Shown one piece after another: positions 44,499 through 54,197 of a DNA stretch of 64,000 nt. The position numbers and the translations under genes were made by a program. The stretch's first letter is position 1, and each line of letters starts with the position of its first letter. Below the pieces are notes generated by a model. That model was not told where the DNA came from. It searched no databases and was given only the letters and a program-made list of their open reading frames with translations. Source of the stretch: Solibacillus isronensis (lineage in GTDB: Bacteria; Bacillota; Bacilli; Bacillales_A; Planococcaceae); the NCBI RefSeq assembly GCF_900168685.1, contig NZ_FVZN01000014.1, positions 620,001-684,000 of the forward strand. Reading direction: 5' to 3'.

Positions 44499-45608
44499 AT
44501 GAAGATTCTCGTAACAGGTGCAAAGGGCTTTGTTGGAAAAAACCTTATTGCAGAGCTTAAAAATAGGGGATTTAACGATATATTTGAGTTTACCAGAGAA
44601 AGTGAACCTTCACTACTTGAAATATATACAAAAGAATGTGATTTTGTCTTTCATTTAGCTGGAGTTAATAGACCAAAAGATGAAGTTGAATTTATGGAAG
44701 GTAACTTTGGTTCAACTTCTCAATTACTAGATCTACTAAAGAAATATGACAATAAAGCTCCAGTTCTTCTTACTTCTTCTATTCAAGCAGAAAAGGATAA
44801 TCCTTATGGAAGAAGCAAGAAAGCTGGGGAGGAATTACTTTTTAATTACTACTTTGAAACTGATGCAAAAGTATATGTGTACCGATTATCTAATCTATTT
44901 GGAAAGTGGAGTAAACCTAACTACAATACCGTTGTAGCTACATTTTGTCATAATATAGCAAGGGGCTTAGATATACAGATAAACAATCCCGATGCAGAGC
45001 TTAATCTTTGTTATATAGATGATGTATTGGAAGAGTTTTTCCGAGCTCTTGAGGGAAAGCCAACTATGCATGATGATTACTGTGTTGTACCTGTAACACA
45101 TAATATAAAACTTGGAGAATTAGCTGACCTTATAAAGAGCTTTAAAGAAAGCAGAACAAACTTAAGTATTCCTAATATGGAAGATTCATTAACAAAAAAA
45201 CTTTATAGTACTTATTTAAGCTTTTTACCAGAAGATCAGTTTTCTTATAATCTAAAAATGAATTCTGATCATAGAGGTTCTTTTACAGAATTTCTGAGAA
45301 CACCTGAAAGAGGGCAAGTTTCCGTAAATATATCAAAACCTGGTATTACTAAAGGGAACCATTGGCATCATACTAAAAATGAAAAATTTTTAGTTGTTAG
45401 TGGAGAAGGTTTAATTCGTTTTAGAAGGATAGATTCTGAGGAAGTTATTGAGTATAGTGTGAGTGGAGAAAAACTACAAGTAGTAGATATACCGACCGGA
45501 TATACACACTCAATTGTAAATGTAGGAGAAAGTGATCTCATAACAGTAATGTGGGCAAATGAATGTTTTGACCCAGACAACCCAGACACTTATTTTGTGG
45601 AGGTATGA
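44499..45608 (+). CDS. capF: Bifunctional C-3 epimerase/C-4 reductase of UDP-FucNAc synthesis (CapF)
   Basis: A 369-residue protein with an N-terminal SDR domain (MKILVTGAKGFVGKNL; SSIQAEKDNPYGRSKKAGEE holds the YxxxK) and a C-terminal cupin (GITKGNHWHHTKNEKFLVVSGEGLIRF) with the metal-binding histidines. This two-domain arrangement is diagnostic of CapF. I chose ATG 44499 because AAAGGTGG lies upstream and the SDR fold then begins at once. Confidence 0.92.
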   Translation: MKILVTGAKGFVGKNLIAELKNRGFNDIFEFTRESEPSLLEIYTKECDFVFHLAGVNRPKDEVEFMEGNFGSTSQLLDLLKKYDNKAPVLLTSSIQAEKDNPYGRSKKAGEELLFNYYFETDAKVYVYRLSNLFGKWSKPNYNTVVATFCHNIARGLDIQINNPDAELNLCYIDDVLEEFFRALEGKPTMHDDYCVVPVTHNIKLGELADLIKSFKESRTNLSIPNMEDSLTKKLYSTYLSFLPEDQFSYNLKMNSDHRGSFTEFLRTPERGQVSVNISKPGITKGNHWHHTKNEKFLVVSGEGLIRFRRIDSEEVIEYSVSGEKLQVVDIPTGYTHSIVNVGESDLITVMWANECFDPDNPDTYFVEV

Positions 45609-45612
45609 TTTA

Positions 45613-46737
45613 ATGAAGAAGTTAAAAGTAATGACAGTCGTTGGAACTAGACCTGAGATAATAAGATTGTCGGCTGTTATAAATAAATTAGAAGAGTCAA
45701 ATGCGATTGAACATACTCTTGTCCATACGGGACAAAATTATGATTATGAATTAAATGAAGTCTTTTTTAAAGATTTTAAAATGAAAAAACCTGACTATTT
45801 TCTCAATGCAGCTACTGGAACAGCGGTAGAAACTATAGGAAATATATTAGTTAAAATAGATCCTATTATGGAAGAAGTGAAACCAGATGCATTCTTAATA
45901 CTTGGTGATACAAATAGCTGCTTAACTGCAATTGCTGCAAAGAGAAGACACATACCTATTTTCCATATGGAAGCAGGAAATAGATGCTTTGACCAAAGAG
46001 TGCCTGAAGAAACGAATAGAAAAATTGTAGATCATACAGCTGATATTAATTTAACTTATAGTGATATTGCAAGAGAATATTTACTAAAAGAAGGATTCCC
46101 ATCAGATAGAATTATTAAAACAGGTAGCCCAATGTTTGAAGTTCTTAACTCTAGAAAAGGTGATATTGAGGACTCAGACGTATTAGAAAGATTGAATCTA
46201 GAAGAAGAAAATTATTTTGTAGTATCAGCTCATAGAGAAGAAAACATTAATTCAGAAACTAATTTCTTAGATTTAGTTGAAAGTTTAAATGCGATTGCTG
46301 AAAAATTTAAAATGCCAGTGATTGTGAGTACACATCCTAGAACTAGAAAAATGATAGAAGCTAAAGAAGTAGAGTTTAACCCATTAGTGAAGACTATGAA
46401 GCCTTTAGGGTTTAATGATTATGTGAAACTTCAAATTAAAGCCAAAGCGGTGCTAAGTGATAGTGGAACAATTAGTGAAGAATCTTCTATTCTTGGATTT
46501 AGAGCGCTTAATATCAGACAAGCCCATGAAAGACCTGAGGCAATGGAAGAAGCATCAGTTATGATGGTAGGTTTAACGAAAGAAAGGATCTTACAAGGAC
46601 TTGAAGTATTAGATTTACAAGAAAATGATACATTAAGATTTGTTGGGGATTACAGTATGCCTAATGTTTCTGATAAAGTATTGAGAATTATTTTATCATA
46701 TACAGATTATGTGAATAGAGTTGTTTGGGGGAAATAA
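45613..46737 (+). CDS. capG: UDP-N-acetylglucosamine 2-epimerase type enzyme (CapG/WecB)
   Basis: A 374-residue non-hydrolysing UDP-HexNAc 2-epimerase (VVGTRPEIIRLSAVI; HTGQNYDYELN; HMEAGNRCFDQRVPEETNR; DSGTISEES). In this context it makes UDP-L-FucNAc from the CapF product. I chose ATG 45613, four bases after the capF stop, with TGGAGG upstream; the frame is open further back within capF. The next gene starts one base after its stop. Confidence 0.92.
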   Translation: MKKLKVMTVVGTRPEIIRLSAVINKLEESNAIEHTLVHTGQNYDYELNEVFFKDFKMKKPDYFLNAATGTAVETIGNILVKIDPIMEEVKPDAFLILGDTNSCLTAIAAKRRHIPIFHMEAGNRCFDQRVPEETNRKIVDHTADINLTYSDIAREYLLKEGFPSDRIIKTGSPMFEVLNSRKGDIEDSDVLERLNLEEENYFVVSAHREENINSETNFLDLVESLNAIAEKFKMPVIVSTHPRTRKMIEAKEVEFNPLVKTMKPLGFNDYVKLQIKAKAVLSDSGTISEESSILGFRALNIRQAHERPEAMEEASVMMVGLTKERILQGLEVLDLQENDTLRFVGDYSMPNVSDKVLRIILSYTDYVNRVVWGK

Positions 46738-46738
46738 A

Positions 46739-47920
46739 ATGGAACTATTGGTTGCGGCTGATTCACTATTTCTAAAGACACCGGATGGTAAATATTGGTG
46801 TAAAACAATTTATGAATATGACTTTTGGCTACGTTATTTAAAAGTGTTCGAAAAGGTAGCGGTTGTTTCAAGAGTAAAGTCTGCAGAGTTAAGTGAAGTA
46901 GACGGGTATCTTCGAGTTGATGGCCCAAACTTACGAGTAGTGGAATTGCCATCTATGAGTGGAATGAAACAATATATCTTGAATTATTATTTGTTTAGTA
47001 AAGCAGCTAAAGAAGCAGTAGAAAATGCAGATTGTGCACTATTCAGATTGCCATCTGTTGCTGCATCTATGGTGCTAAAATACTATGCACGAAAAAAGAA
47101 GCCGTATGCTCTAGAAATAGTTGCCGATCCATTTGATGCTTACAGTTCAAATAAAATTGCCCAGTTAATGTATACTAAAAAACTTAAGGAATCAGCTATT
47201 AGTGCAAATGGAGTTTCATACGTGACTCAGTTCTACTTACAAAGCAAATACCCTTCTTTTGCTAGTAAATATGGTGAAACAATAGAACACTTTGAAAGTT
47301 ATTATTCTACAATAAATTTGCCATCTTCCTATTTAACCAAACCTAGAATCTATGGTAATACCAAAAAGCATTTTACAATAGTTCATACCGCTAATAGTAT
47401 CAACAATGATATTAAGGGACATGAAACTTTATTAAAGGTATTAAAAAATTTAAGAGAAAAGCATTATGATATAAATATAATATTCATAGGTGATGGTAGT
47501 AAACGAAAATTTTATGAGCAAATGTCAAAAAATATGGGGATAGAGGAGTATGTAACATTTACAGGATTACTTTCGACCCAGCAAGAAGTAAGAGATATTC
47601 TTTTACAGTCTGATATATTTGTTTTTCCAACAAAAGCAGAAGGCTTACCGAGAGCTGTAATAGAAGCAATGGCAGTTGGTTTACCATGTTTATCAACCCC
47701 GGTAAACGGAATCCCAGAACTATTGGATGAAGAATACTTATTCAATCCACTTGATGTAGAGGGTTTTACAAGTAAGATTATTCATTTGATTGACTCACCT
47801 GACGAACTAGAAGAGATGAGCAAAAAGAATATAAAAAAAGCCAAAATGTACACAATTGATAAATTAGAACTTCGACGAACAGAGTTTTACGTGAAGTTAA
47901 AAAAACTATCAATCAAATAA
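46739..47920 (+). CDS. Glycosyltransferase, GT4 family
   Basis: A 393-residue GT-B enzyme. The C-terminal half carries the GT4 pattern (FTIVHTANSINNDIKGHETLLKVL, IFIGDGSKRKFYEQ, VTFTGLLSTQQEVRDILLQSDIFVFPTKAEGLPRAVIEAMAVGLPCLSTPVNGIPELL), including the E-x7-E retaining motif. GGGGGAAAT precedes the ATG at 46739. Donor and acceptor cannot be told from the sequence. Confidence 0.88.
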   Translation: MELLVAADSLFLKTPDGKYWCKTIYEYDFWLRYLKVFEKVAVVSRVKSAELSEVDGYLRVDGPNLRVVELPSMSGMKQYILNYYLFSKAAKEAVENADCALFRLPSVAASMVLKYYARKKKPYALEIVADPFDAYSSNKIAQLMYTKKLKESAISANGVSYVTQFYLQSKYPSFASKYGETIEHFESYYSTINLPSSYLTKPRIYGNTKKHFTIVHTANSINNDIKGHETLLKVLKNLREKHYDINIIFIGDGSKRKFYEQMSKNMGIEEYVTFTGLLSTQQEVRDILLQSDIFVFPTKAEGLPRAVIEAMAVGLPCLSTPVNGIPELLDEEYLFNPLDVEGFTSKIIHLIDSPDELEEMSKKNIKKAKMYTIDKLELRRTEFYVKLKKLSIK

Positions 47921-47954
47921 TATTAAGTTTGAATGAGGGTGGGTTCAAAGGTTT

Positions 47955-48950
47955 ATGGATAAAATTAGTATTATTGTACCTGTTTATAAAGTTGAAAAAT
48001 ATATTGATCGTTGCATTAATAGCTTAATTAACCAAACCTATTCTAATATTGAAATTATTCTTGTTGATGATGGATCACCGGATAAATCTGGGGAAATATG
48101 TGACACTTATGCAAAGAAATATAGCAATATTAAAGTAATCCATAAAGAAAATGGAGGTCAATCATCGGCAAGAAACATAGGGTTAAGGGCTGCGACAGGA
48201 GATTATGTTGGCTTTGTGGACAGTGATGATTGGATTCTACCTGATATGTACGAATCTTTATATGGTAATTTAAAAAACACGAGTTGTGATATTTCAATGT
48301 GCCAAAGAATAAATGTTAGAAACAAAGACGAAGCGAATAAAGCATTGAATAAAAATGAATTTATGGTCTATAAAGGTGACCAAATAATGGATTTATACCT
48401 AACAACTGATATGTTGTCCGTTTGGAATAAGCTTTATAAAAGGACTTTATTTAACGATATATGGTTTCCAGAAGGAAAAATACATGAAGAAATTTTTCTG
48501 ATGTATAGCATTCTTAAGAAAACAACAAGAATGGTTGTATCGGATTCCCAAAAATATTGTTACTTTTTAGGTGAGATAAGTACCACACGTAGTCCATTGA
48601 ATATGAAGGATTTTAATATGATAAGTGAATGGGAAAAAGTAATTGAGGATGTAAAGGATTATTATCCAGCATTAATAGAAAATGCAAAGATAAGACTATA
48701 TATATCCTATTTTAACCTAATTAATAAATACGTAATGTTTGGATCAGATAACATAAATACGGATACGATGATAAAAAAAACAATGAAAATATGGATTAAA
48801 ACATTAAAACGAAACCATTGGTTACTTAGAAAAAGTAAATATATTGGGAATAAAAGAATGGCACAAATTAATGTTTTATGTTTTTCTTATAAAACATTTA
48901 ATATCTCTAAGAAGTTTTTCCTTTATATAAACAAGCGACGCTTAAATTGA
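47955..48950 (+). CDS. Glycosyltransferase, GT2 family
   Basis: A 331-residue GT-A enzyme with the N-terminal IIVPVYKVEKYIDRCINSLINQTYSNIEIILVDDGSPDKSG, NGGQSSARNIGLRAATGDYVGFVDSDDW (metal-binding DSDD near 92-95), and a basic, less conserved C-terminal third. GAGGGTGGG lies upstream. It probably adds one of the repeat-unit sugars on the cytosolic face. Confidence 0.9.
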   Translation: MDKISIIVPVYKVEKYIDRCINSLINQTYSNIEIILVDDGSPDKSGEICDTYAKKYSNIKVIHKENGGQSSARNIGLRAATGDYVGFVDSDDWILPDMYESLYGNLKNTSCDISMCQRINVRNKDEANKALNKNEFMVYKGDQIMDLYLTTDMLSVWNKLYKRTLFNDIWFPEGKIHEEIFLMYSILKKTTRMVVSDSQKYCYFLGEISTTRSPLNMKDFNMISEWEKVIEDVKDYYPALIENAKIRLYISYFNLINKYVMFGSDNINTDTMIKKTMKIWIKTLKRNHWLLRKSKYIGNKRMAQINVLCFSYKTFNISKKFFLYINKRRLN

Positions 48951-49051
48951 AAAAATCTATAAACTATAACAATATTATTTCTGTCCCTTGATAAGAAGGG
49001 ATTTACTACTTTAAAGCAATATTGTAGTCATATAAAGGAGTATTTTAAACT

Positions 49052-50371
49052 GTGCAAATATTAGCTGCTCTTATTTTATCAAATATATATATTATTGGCT
49101 TTTTAATAGGATATTTGAAAAAGAAAGATCTTTTAACACCTCTATGCTTTTTTAATCTTTGGATGTTTTTAATAACCGTTCCAAGGTTAATAACTATCGA
49201 TGAAATTATTTATAATGGTCAACCAGTAACGGATTCTGGTATTTTTTTGTATTTGGTGTTTACTATAATAGCAGTATTAACTATAAATGTTTCAATGATA
49301 ATCTTTAATAATATTAATTCCGGACAAATTATCTCTAGAAAAGATAGCAATAATGGCAATAATGCCAGTGGTCAATCCTATAAAAAAACAATAGCAATAT
49401 TGCTATTCAGTGTTGGGGCATTATCAAAACTATATTTAATAAATGTTAATGGCGGCTTAGCTTATATTTGGAGTAATTTAGATAAAAGGTCTTTTATGTT
49501 AAGTGGGAGTTCATATATAGACAGTTTGGAAATACTGATGGTTATAGGGATATCATTGATGCTTGATTGCTATTTTGAAAGTAATAAAAGAAAGTATTTG
49601 ATTATGACAATTTCTATGTTTTTAATTGGAGCTGTTCTATTGATTGCTTTTGGTGCAAGAGCTCCTCTTTTAGAAGCTATCATAACATTGTTATTTATTA
49701 TCAATTATAGATCAAATAAAATTTCTCTATCAACTATATTAAAACCAAAGATATTTGGGGTTATATTACTCTGCGTTCTTTTTATTGTTATGATGCCAAT
49801 GCTAAGATTTGAAGATAATAAGAATTTATATAGTAATCCAATAGAATGGATTAAATCTGCTGCTGAAGATGTTGATGCTATATTTGAAGAAATAAGCAGT
49901 GTTGATAAGGATGTTTTTACTTATAGCTATTTTATTGAAAGTGAAAAATGGTTAGGTAGCAACTATATTGACTTATTATATACACCAATCCCAAGAACAC
50001 TATTCCCTGCTAAACCACCCTCTGATGATGGAGTGTATTTAGCAAACTTAATGCACGGGTACGATGTAGAACCATCAATTCCATACAAACTAATTCCATA
50101 CCAATCTTCAGTTCCATTTTCCTCTTCGGGAATAATGTATGCAAATTTTGGAGTTATAGGTTTAATTATTGGCTCAATATTATTAGGTTATATTTATCAA
50201 AAAATATATATTAATATGGTTAAGCACAACTACAGCATTTATCGAATAATTTTATATCAGTTTATAATATTTAAATTTGGATTTTCTAATCAAGAAATTT
50301 TAGGTTCCATAATACCTATTGTTATTATCTTAACGGTTGAAAAAGTCTTTTATAGAAGAATTAAAATTTAA
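49052..50371 (+). CDS. Wzy-type polysaccharide polymerase (oligosaccharide repeat-unit polymerase)
   Basis: A 439-residue protein with about ten to twelve membrane segments and a large outside loop before the C-terminal helices (roughly 260-350; YIDLLYTPIPRTLFPAKPP). It has the size and topology of Wzy polymerases. It has no close motif signature, so the call rests on topology and its place between glycosyltransferases and a flippase. GTG start with AAAGGAG upstream. Confidence 0.8.
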   Translation: MQILAALILSNIYIIGFLIGYLKKKDLLTPLCFFNLWMFLITVPRLITIDEIIYNGQPVTDSGIFLYLVFTIIAVLTINVSMIIFNNINSGQIISRKDSNNGNNASGQSYKKTIAILLFSVGALSKLYLINVNGGLAYIWSNLDKRSFMLSGSSYIDSLEILMVIGISLMLDCYFESNKRKYLIMTISMFLIGAVLLIAFGARAPLLEAIITLLFIINYRSNKISLSTILKPKIFGVILLCVLFIVMMPMLRFEDNKNLYSNPIEWIKSAAEDVDAIFEEISSVDKDVFTYSYFIESEKWLGSNYIDLLYTPIPRTLFPAKPPSDDGVYLANLMHGYDVEPSIPYKLIPYQSSVPFSSSGIMYANFGVIGLIIGSILLGYIYQKIYINMVKHNYSIYRIILYQFIIFKFGFSNQEILGSIIPIVIILTVEKVFYRRIKI

Positions 50372-50560
50372 AATTTAAAAATAGAGTGATGAAACATTTG
50401 GATTATTACTGAAAAATTAGAGTTATTAAAGCTGGTTATTAAAGTGCCAATGTTTAAAGATTTTTAAAACATACCATTTTTATTAAGTGAATTTAATTCT
50501 AAAATTGTAGAAACGATAGGGATAAATGAAAAGAACCAAAGAGTAGAGGAAGGTGTAGCT

Positions 50561-51931
50561 ATGTACAAAATAGCGGTAGCGGGGACAGGTTATGTTGGCT
50601 TAGTCGCAGGTGTTTGTTTTGCTGAAGTTGGTCATGAAGTAACCTGTGTTGATATAGATGTTAATAAAGTAAACTTAATGAAGTCAGGTATTTCTCCTAT
50701 CTATGAAACAGGTCTGGAAGAGTTAATGCAGAAAAATTACGAAGAAGGCAGAATTGATTATACCACTGATTATAAAAAGGCTTATAGGGATGCAGATGCA
50801 ATTTTTATTGGTGTTGGAACACCTGAACAACCTGATGGTTCTGCAAATTTATCATACATTGCTACAGTTGCTAGACAAATTGCTGAATCGGTTGAAAAAG
50901 ATTGTCTAGTAGTAGTTAAATCGACAGTTCCAGTTGGAACGAATGATAAAGTGGATCAGTTTATTCAGGACTTTTTAGTCAATGATGTGAAAGTAGAAGT
51001 AGCGTCAAATCCTGAATTCTTAGCGCAAGGATCTGCCGTTCATGATACTCTTCATGCTGAGAGAATCATTATTGGAACAGAAAGTAAATGGGCTGAAGAA
51101 TTATTAACAAAAATTTATGAACCGTTTCACTTACCGATTGTTTCAGTGAATAGAAGATCTGCTGAGATGATTAAATATGCTTCAAATGACTTCCTTGCCC
51201 TTAAAATTTCTTATATGAATGATATTGCAAATCTATGTGAACTTGTTGGAGCGGATATTCAAGATGTAGCAAAAGGGATGAGTTTTGATGAGCGTATCGG
51301 AAGTAAGTTCTTAAATGCTGGTATTGGCTTTGGAGGTTCATGCTTCCCTAAAGATACTAAAGCACTTGAGTATATTGCTAAACAAAACGGATATGAACTT
51401 AAAACTGTTAAAGCAGCTATTGATGTAAATAAAGAGCAAAAAACAATGCTATATAAGAAAGCTAGTAAAAGGCTTATTACCTTTAATGGTCTTAAAGTAG
51501 CTGTGCTAGGTTTAACATTTAAACCAGGAACGGACGATTTGAGAGAAGCTGCGTCTCTTGAAAATGTACCTTTATTATTAGAACAAGGTGCAGACATTTT
51601 TGCATTTGATCCTGTTGGATCAGATAATTTTGCTAAAGTTCACCCAGAAGGTAAGAGCGGGAAAGGTAGCATTACTTATGTTTCCAATATCGAGCATGCT
51701 TTAGAAGGTGCCAATGTTTGCTTTATCTTTACTGAATGGGGAGAAGTAAAAGCTTTATCACCTGAAACGTATAAGAAACTGATGAAAACACCTCTAGTAT
51801 ACGATGGTAGAAATATTTATCGTGTTGAAGAGATGCAAGAAGCAGGGGTAGAGTATCACTCAATTGGAAGAAAACCTACAATTAGAACAGCTGTTAAGGA
51901 GTCGAAGAATCTTGAATTACAAAACTCTTGA
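50561..51931 (+). CDS. ugd: UDP-glucose 6-dehydrogenase
   Basis: A 456-residue enzyme oxidising UDP-glucose to UDP-glucuronate with NAD. It has AGTGYVGLVAG (about 7-17), the catalytic cysteine in GFGGSCFPKDTKAL (near 260) and the C-terminal UDP-binding domain. Its substrate comes from the galU gene of this locus. AGAGGAAGGTG is the ribosome site. The epimerase gene starts inside its last codons. Confidence 0.94.
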   Translation: MYKIAVAGTGYVGLVAGVCFAEVGHEVTCVDIDVNKVNLMKSGISPIYETGLEELMQKNYEEGRIDYTTDYKKAYRDADAIFIGVGTPEQPDGSANLSYIATVARQIAESVEKDCLVVVKSTVPVGTNDKVDQFIQDFLVNDVKVEVASNPEFLAQGSAVHDTLHAERIIIGTESKWAEELLTKIYEPFHLPIVSVNRRSAEMIKYASNDFLALKISYMNDIANLCELVGADIQDVAKGMSFDERIGSKFLNAGIGFGGSCFPKDTKALEYIAKQNGYELKTVKAAIDVNKEQKTMLYKKASKRLITFNGLKVAVLGLTFKPGTDDLREAASLENVPLLLEQGADIFAFDPVGSDNFAKVHPEGKSGKGSITYVSNIEHALEGANVCFIFTEWGEVKALSPETYKKLMKTPLVYDGRNIYRVEEMQEAGVEYHSIGRKPTIRTAVKESKNLELQNS

Positions 51932-52937
51932 TCCTAGTAAAACATATCTAATCACTGGAGCAGCTGGTTTTATCGGATACTACTTGTCTAGAAAACTACT
52001 AGAACAGGGTTGCCAGGTGATTGGTATTGATAACGTCAATGACTACTATGATGTGAATCTTAAACATACTCGTTTAGGAAATTTGGAACCTTATGCGAAG
52101 TTCACCTTTATTAAAGGCGACATATCAGACAAGAATATGGTAATGAGAACCTTTGAAGAGTACAAGCCTAATGTTGTAGTTAACCTAGCAGCTCAAGCGG
52201 GAGTAAGGTATTCAATAGAGAATCCGGATGTCTATATTCAGAGTAATATCATTGGCTTTTATAACATCCTTGAGGCCTGCAGATACAATCCAGTGGACCA
52301 TCTTGTATATGCATCATCTAGTTCAGTTTATGGTGCTAATAAAAAGGTTCCTTTTGAGGAAACAGATTTTGTAGATAATCCAGTATCACTTTATGCATCG
52401 ACTAAGAAATCAAATGAATTAATGGCACATACTTATAGCCACCTTTACAAGATTCCAGCTACGGGACTTCGGTTCTTTACTGTTTACGGTCCTATGGGTA
52501 GACCAGATATGGCTTACTTTGGATTTGCAGATAAGTATTTTAATGGTGAGCCAATTAAGATTTTCAATAATGGTGATTTTGAAAATGACCTTTATCGGGA
52601 CTTTACTTATATTGATGACATCGTGGAGGGGATTGAACGCTTATTAAGCAATCCACCTGAAGGTGATGTTCAACATAAAGTCTTCAACATTGGAAACAAC
52701 AGCCCTGAGAAACTGATGGTGTTTATTGAAACTTTAGAAAAAGCTTTAAGTAAGGCTTTAGGTAGAGAAGTACAATTTGAGAAGATCTTTGAACAAATTA
52801 AGCCAGGTGATGTACCGGCAACTTATGCTTCGACAGATCAATTGCAGAAAGCTGTGGGCTTTAAACCGGAGACTTCGATTGAAGAAGGACTCCAGAAATT
52901 TGCTGATTGGTATGTGGGATATAATAAGCAAAAATAA
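51912..52937 (+). CDS. UDP-glucuronate epimerase (NAD-dependent epimerase/dehydratase)
   Basis: A 341-residue extended SDR enzyme (LITGAAGFIGYYLSRKL; ASSSSVYGANKKVPFEE; YASTKKSNE as YxxxK; FFTVYGPMGRPDMA). It resembles UDP-glucuronate 4-epimerases, which make UDP-galacturonate from the product of ugd, directly upstream. I chose TTG 51912 because AAGGAG lies 10 bases upstream and the fold then starts at once. This gives a 20-base overlap with ugd and tight coupling. Confidence 0.88.
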   Translation: MNYKTLDPSKTYLITGAAGFIGYYLSRKLLEQGCQVIGIDNVNDYYDVNLKHTRLGNLEPYAKFTFIKGDISDKNMVMRTFEEYKPNVVVNLAAQAGVRYSIENPDVYIQSNIIGFYNILEACRYNPVDHLVYASSSSVYGANKKVPFEETDFVDNPVSLYASTKKSNELMAHTYSHLYKIPATGLRFFTVYGPMGRPDMAYFGFADKYFNGEPIKIFNNGDFENDLYRDFTYIDDIVEGIERLLSNPPEGDVQHKVFNIGNNSPEKLMVFIETLEKALSKALGREVQFEKIFEQIKPGDVPATYASTDQLQKAVGFKPETSIEEGLQKFADWYVGYNKQK

Positions 52938-53018
52938 ATTCTAGAAAAATCTTATCTCAATTATAACTATGGTGTATCGAAAGAAGATTGATATAAAAAG
53001 GTGTTAAGGAAGGTAAGC

Positions 53019-54167
53019 ATGAAAAAAATAGGGATTTTAACAATAAATGATTATAATAATTATGGGAATAGATTGCAAAATTATGCAAGCCAAGAAGTAC
53101 TTAAGTCTTTTGGATATAGTGTGGAAACAATAGTAAATACCAGTAATATTAAAGAGAATGAAAAAAATAAACTAAGCAAAGCAGTAAGTAAAATCAGTAT
53201 AATAAAGAATAAGTCATTTAATGAGTTTTTCATGCATTTAAATAAAAGTGTAAATTTAAAAATAAAAAGTACTTTTTATAAAAGAATTTATTTAGGTAGA
53301 TTAAAGGCCTTTAAAGGTTTTACCAAGTCATATATAAAAGAAACAGATTTTAAAATTTTTGAAGATAATGTCCCGGTTGATTTAGCAAATGAGTATGATT
53401 ATTTTATTACAGGAAGCGACCAAGTATGGAATCCGAACTTTAGAAAAGGATCCTCAATTGACTTTTTAACATTTGCTCCAAAGGAGAAGAGAATTGCTTA
53501 TGCCCCAAGTTTCGGAATATCTGAAATCCCTGCGGATTATGTTAGAAACTATAAGATATGGTTGTCAGAAATGGAGCATGTATCTGTAAGAGAAGTAGCT
53601 GGTGCTAAAATCATTAAAGACTTAACAGGCAGAGATGCCGCTGTTTTAGTTGATCCTACATTGATGTTAACAGAAGAAAAATGGCTATCTGTATCTAAAA
53701 TACCGACAAATAAGCCTAAGAAATATTTACTGACATACTTTTTAGGTGGAATTTCAAAAGATAAAAAGAAAATCATCTTAGAAATTGCAAAGAAAAATGA
53801 TTTAGAAATCGTTAATCTAGGACAATTATCTAATCAAGTTGCATATCAGGCAGGACCTGGGGAATTTATAAATTATATTAACTCTGCAAATGTGTTTCTA
53901 ACAGACTCCTTCCATGGATGTGTGTTCTCTATTTTGTTTAATACACCATTTATTGTATTCGATAGAGATGGCAAATTACCCTCCATGAACTCGCGTATTG
54001 ATACTTTATTATCAACGTTTAAATTGGAATCAAGATTAGCAAAAAATATAAAAACAAATGAACAAATCTTTGAAGTGGATTATTCCCACGTAGGACCAAT
54101 ATTAGAGGCAGAACGTAACAAAGCAATGAATTATCTGAAAACAGCATTGAGTGTTGATGAATTCTAA
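53019..54167 (+). CDS. Polysaccharide pyruvyl transferase family protein
   Basis: A 382-residue protein with the family N-terminus (GILTINDYNNYGNRLQNYASQEVL), YDYFITGSDQVWNPNF, RIAYAPSFGISEIP, the DAAVLVDPTLML segment, and the C-terminal SANVFLTDSFHGCVFSILFNTPFIVF. These enzymes transfer pyruvate from PEP to make ketals on sugars. ATG 53019 chosen because AAGGAAGG lies upstream. The FrhB-like gene two places on is a frequent partner in such loci. Confidence 0.9.
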   Translation: MKKIGILTINDYNNYGNRLQNYASQEVLKSFGYSVETIVNTSNIKENEKNKLSKAVSKISIIKNKSFNEFFMHLNKSVNLKIKSTFYKRIYLGRLKAFKGFTKSYIKETDFKIFEDNVPVDLANEYDYFITGSDQVWNPNFRKGSSIDFLTFAPKEKRIAYAPSFGISEIPADYVRNYKIWLSEMEHVSVREVAGAKIIKDLTGRDAAVLVDPTLMLTEEKWLSVSKIPTNKPKKYLLTYFLGGISKDKKKIILEIAKKNDLEIVNLGQLSNQVAYQAGPGEFINYINSANVFLTDSFHGCVFSILFNTPFIVFDRDGKLPSMNSRIDTLLSTFKLESRLAKNIKTNEQIFEVDYSHVGPILEAERNKAMNYLKTALSVDEF

Positions 54168-54197
54168 AATGAAAACCAAAGAAAGAAGTTTTTGCAA

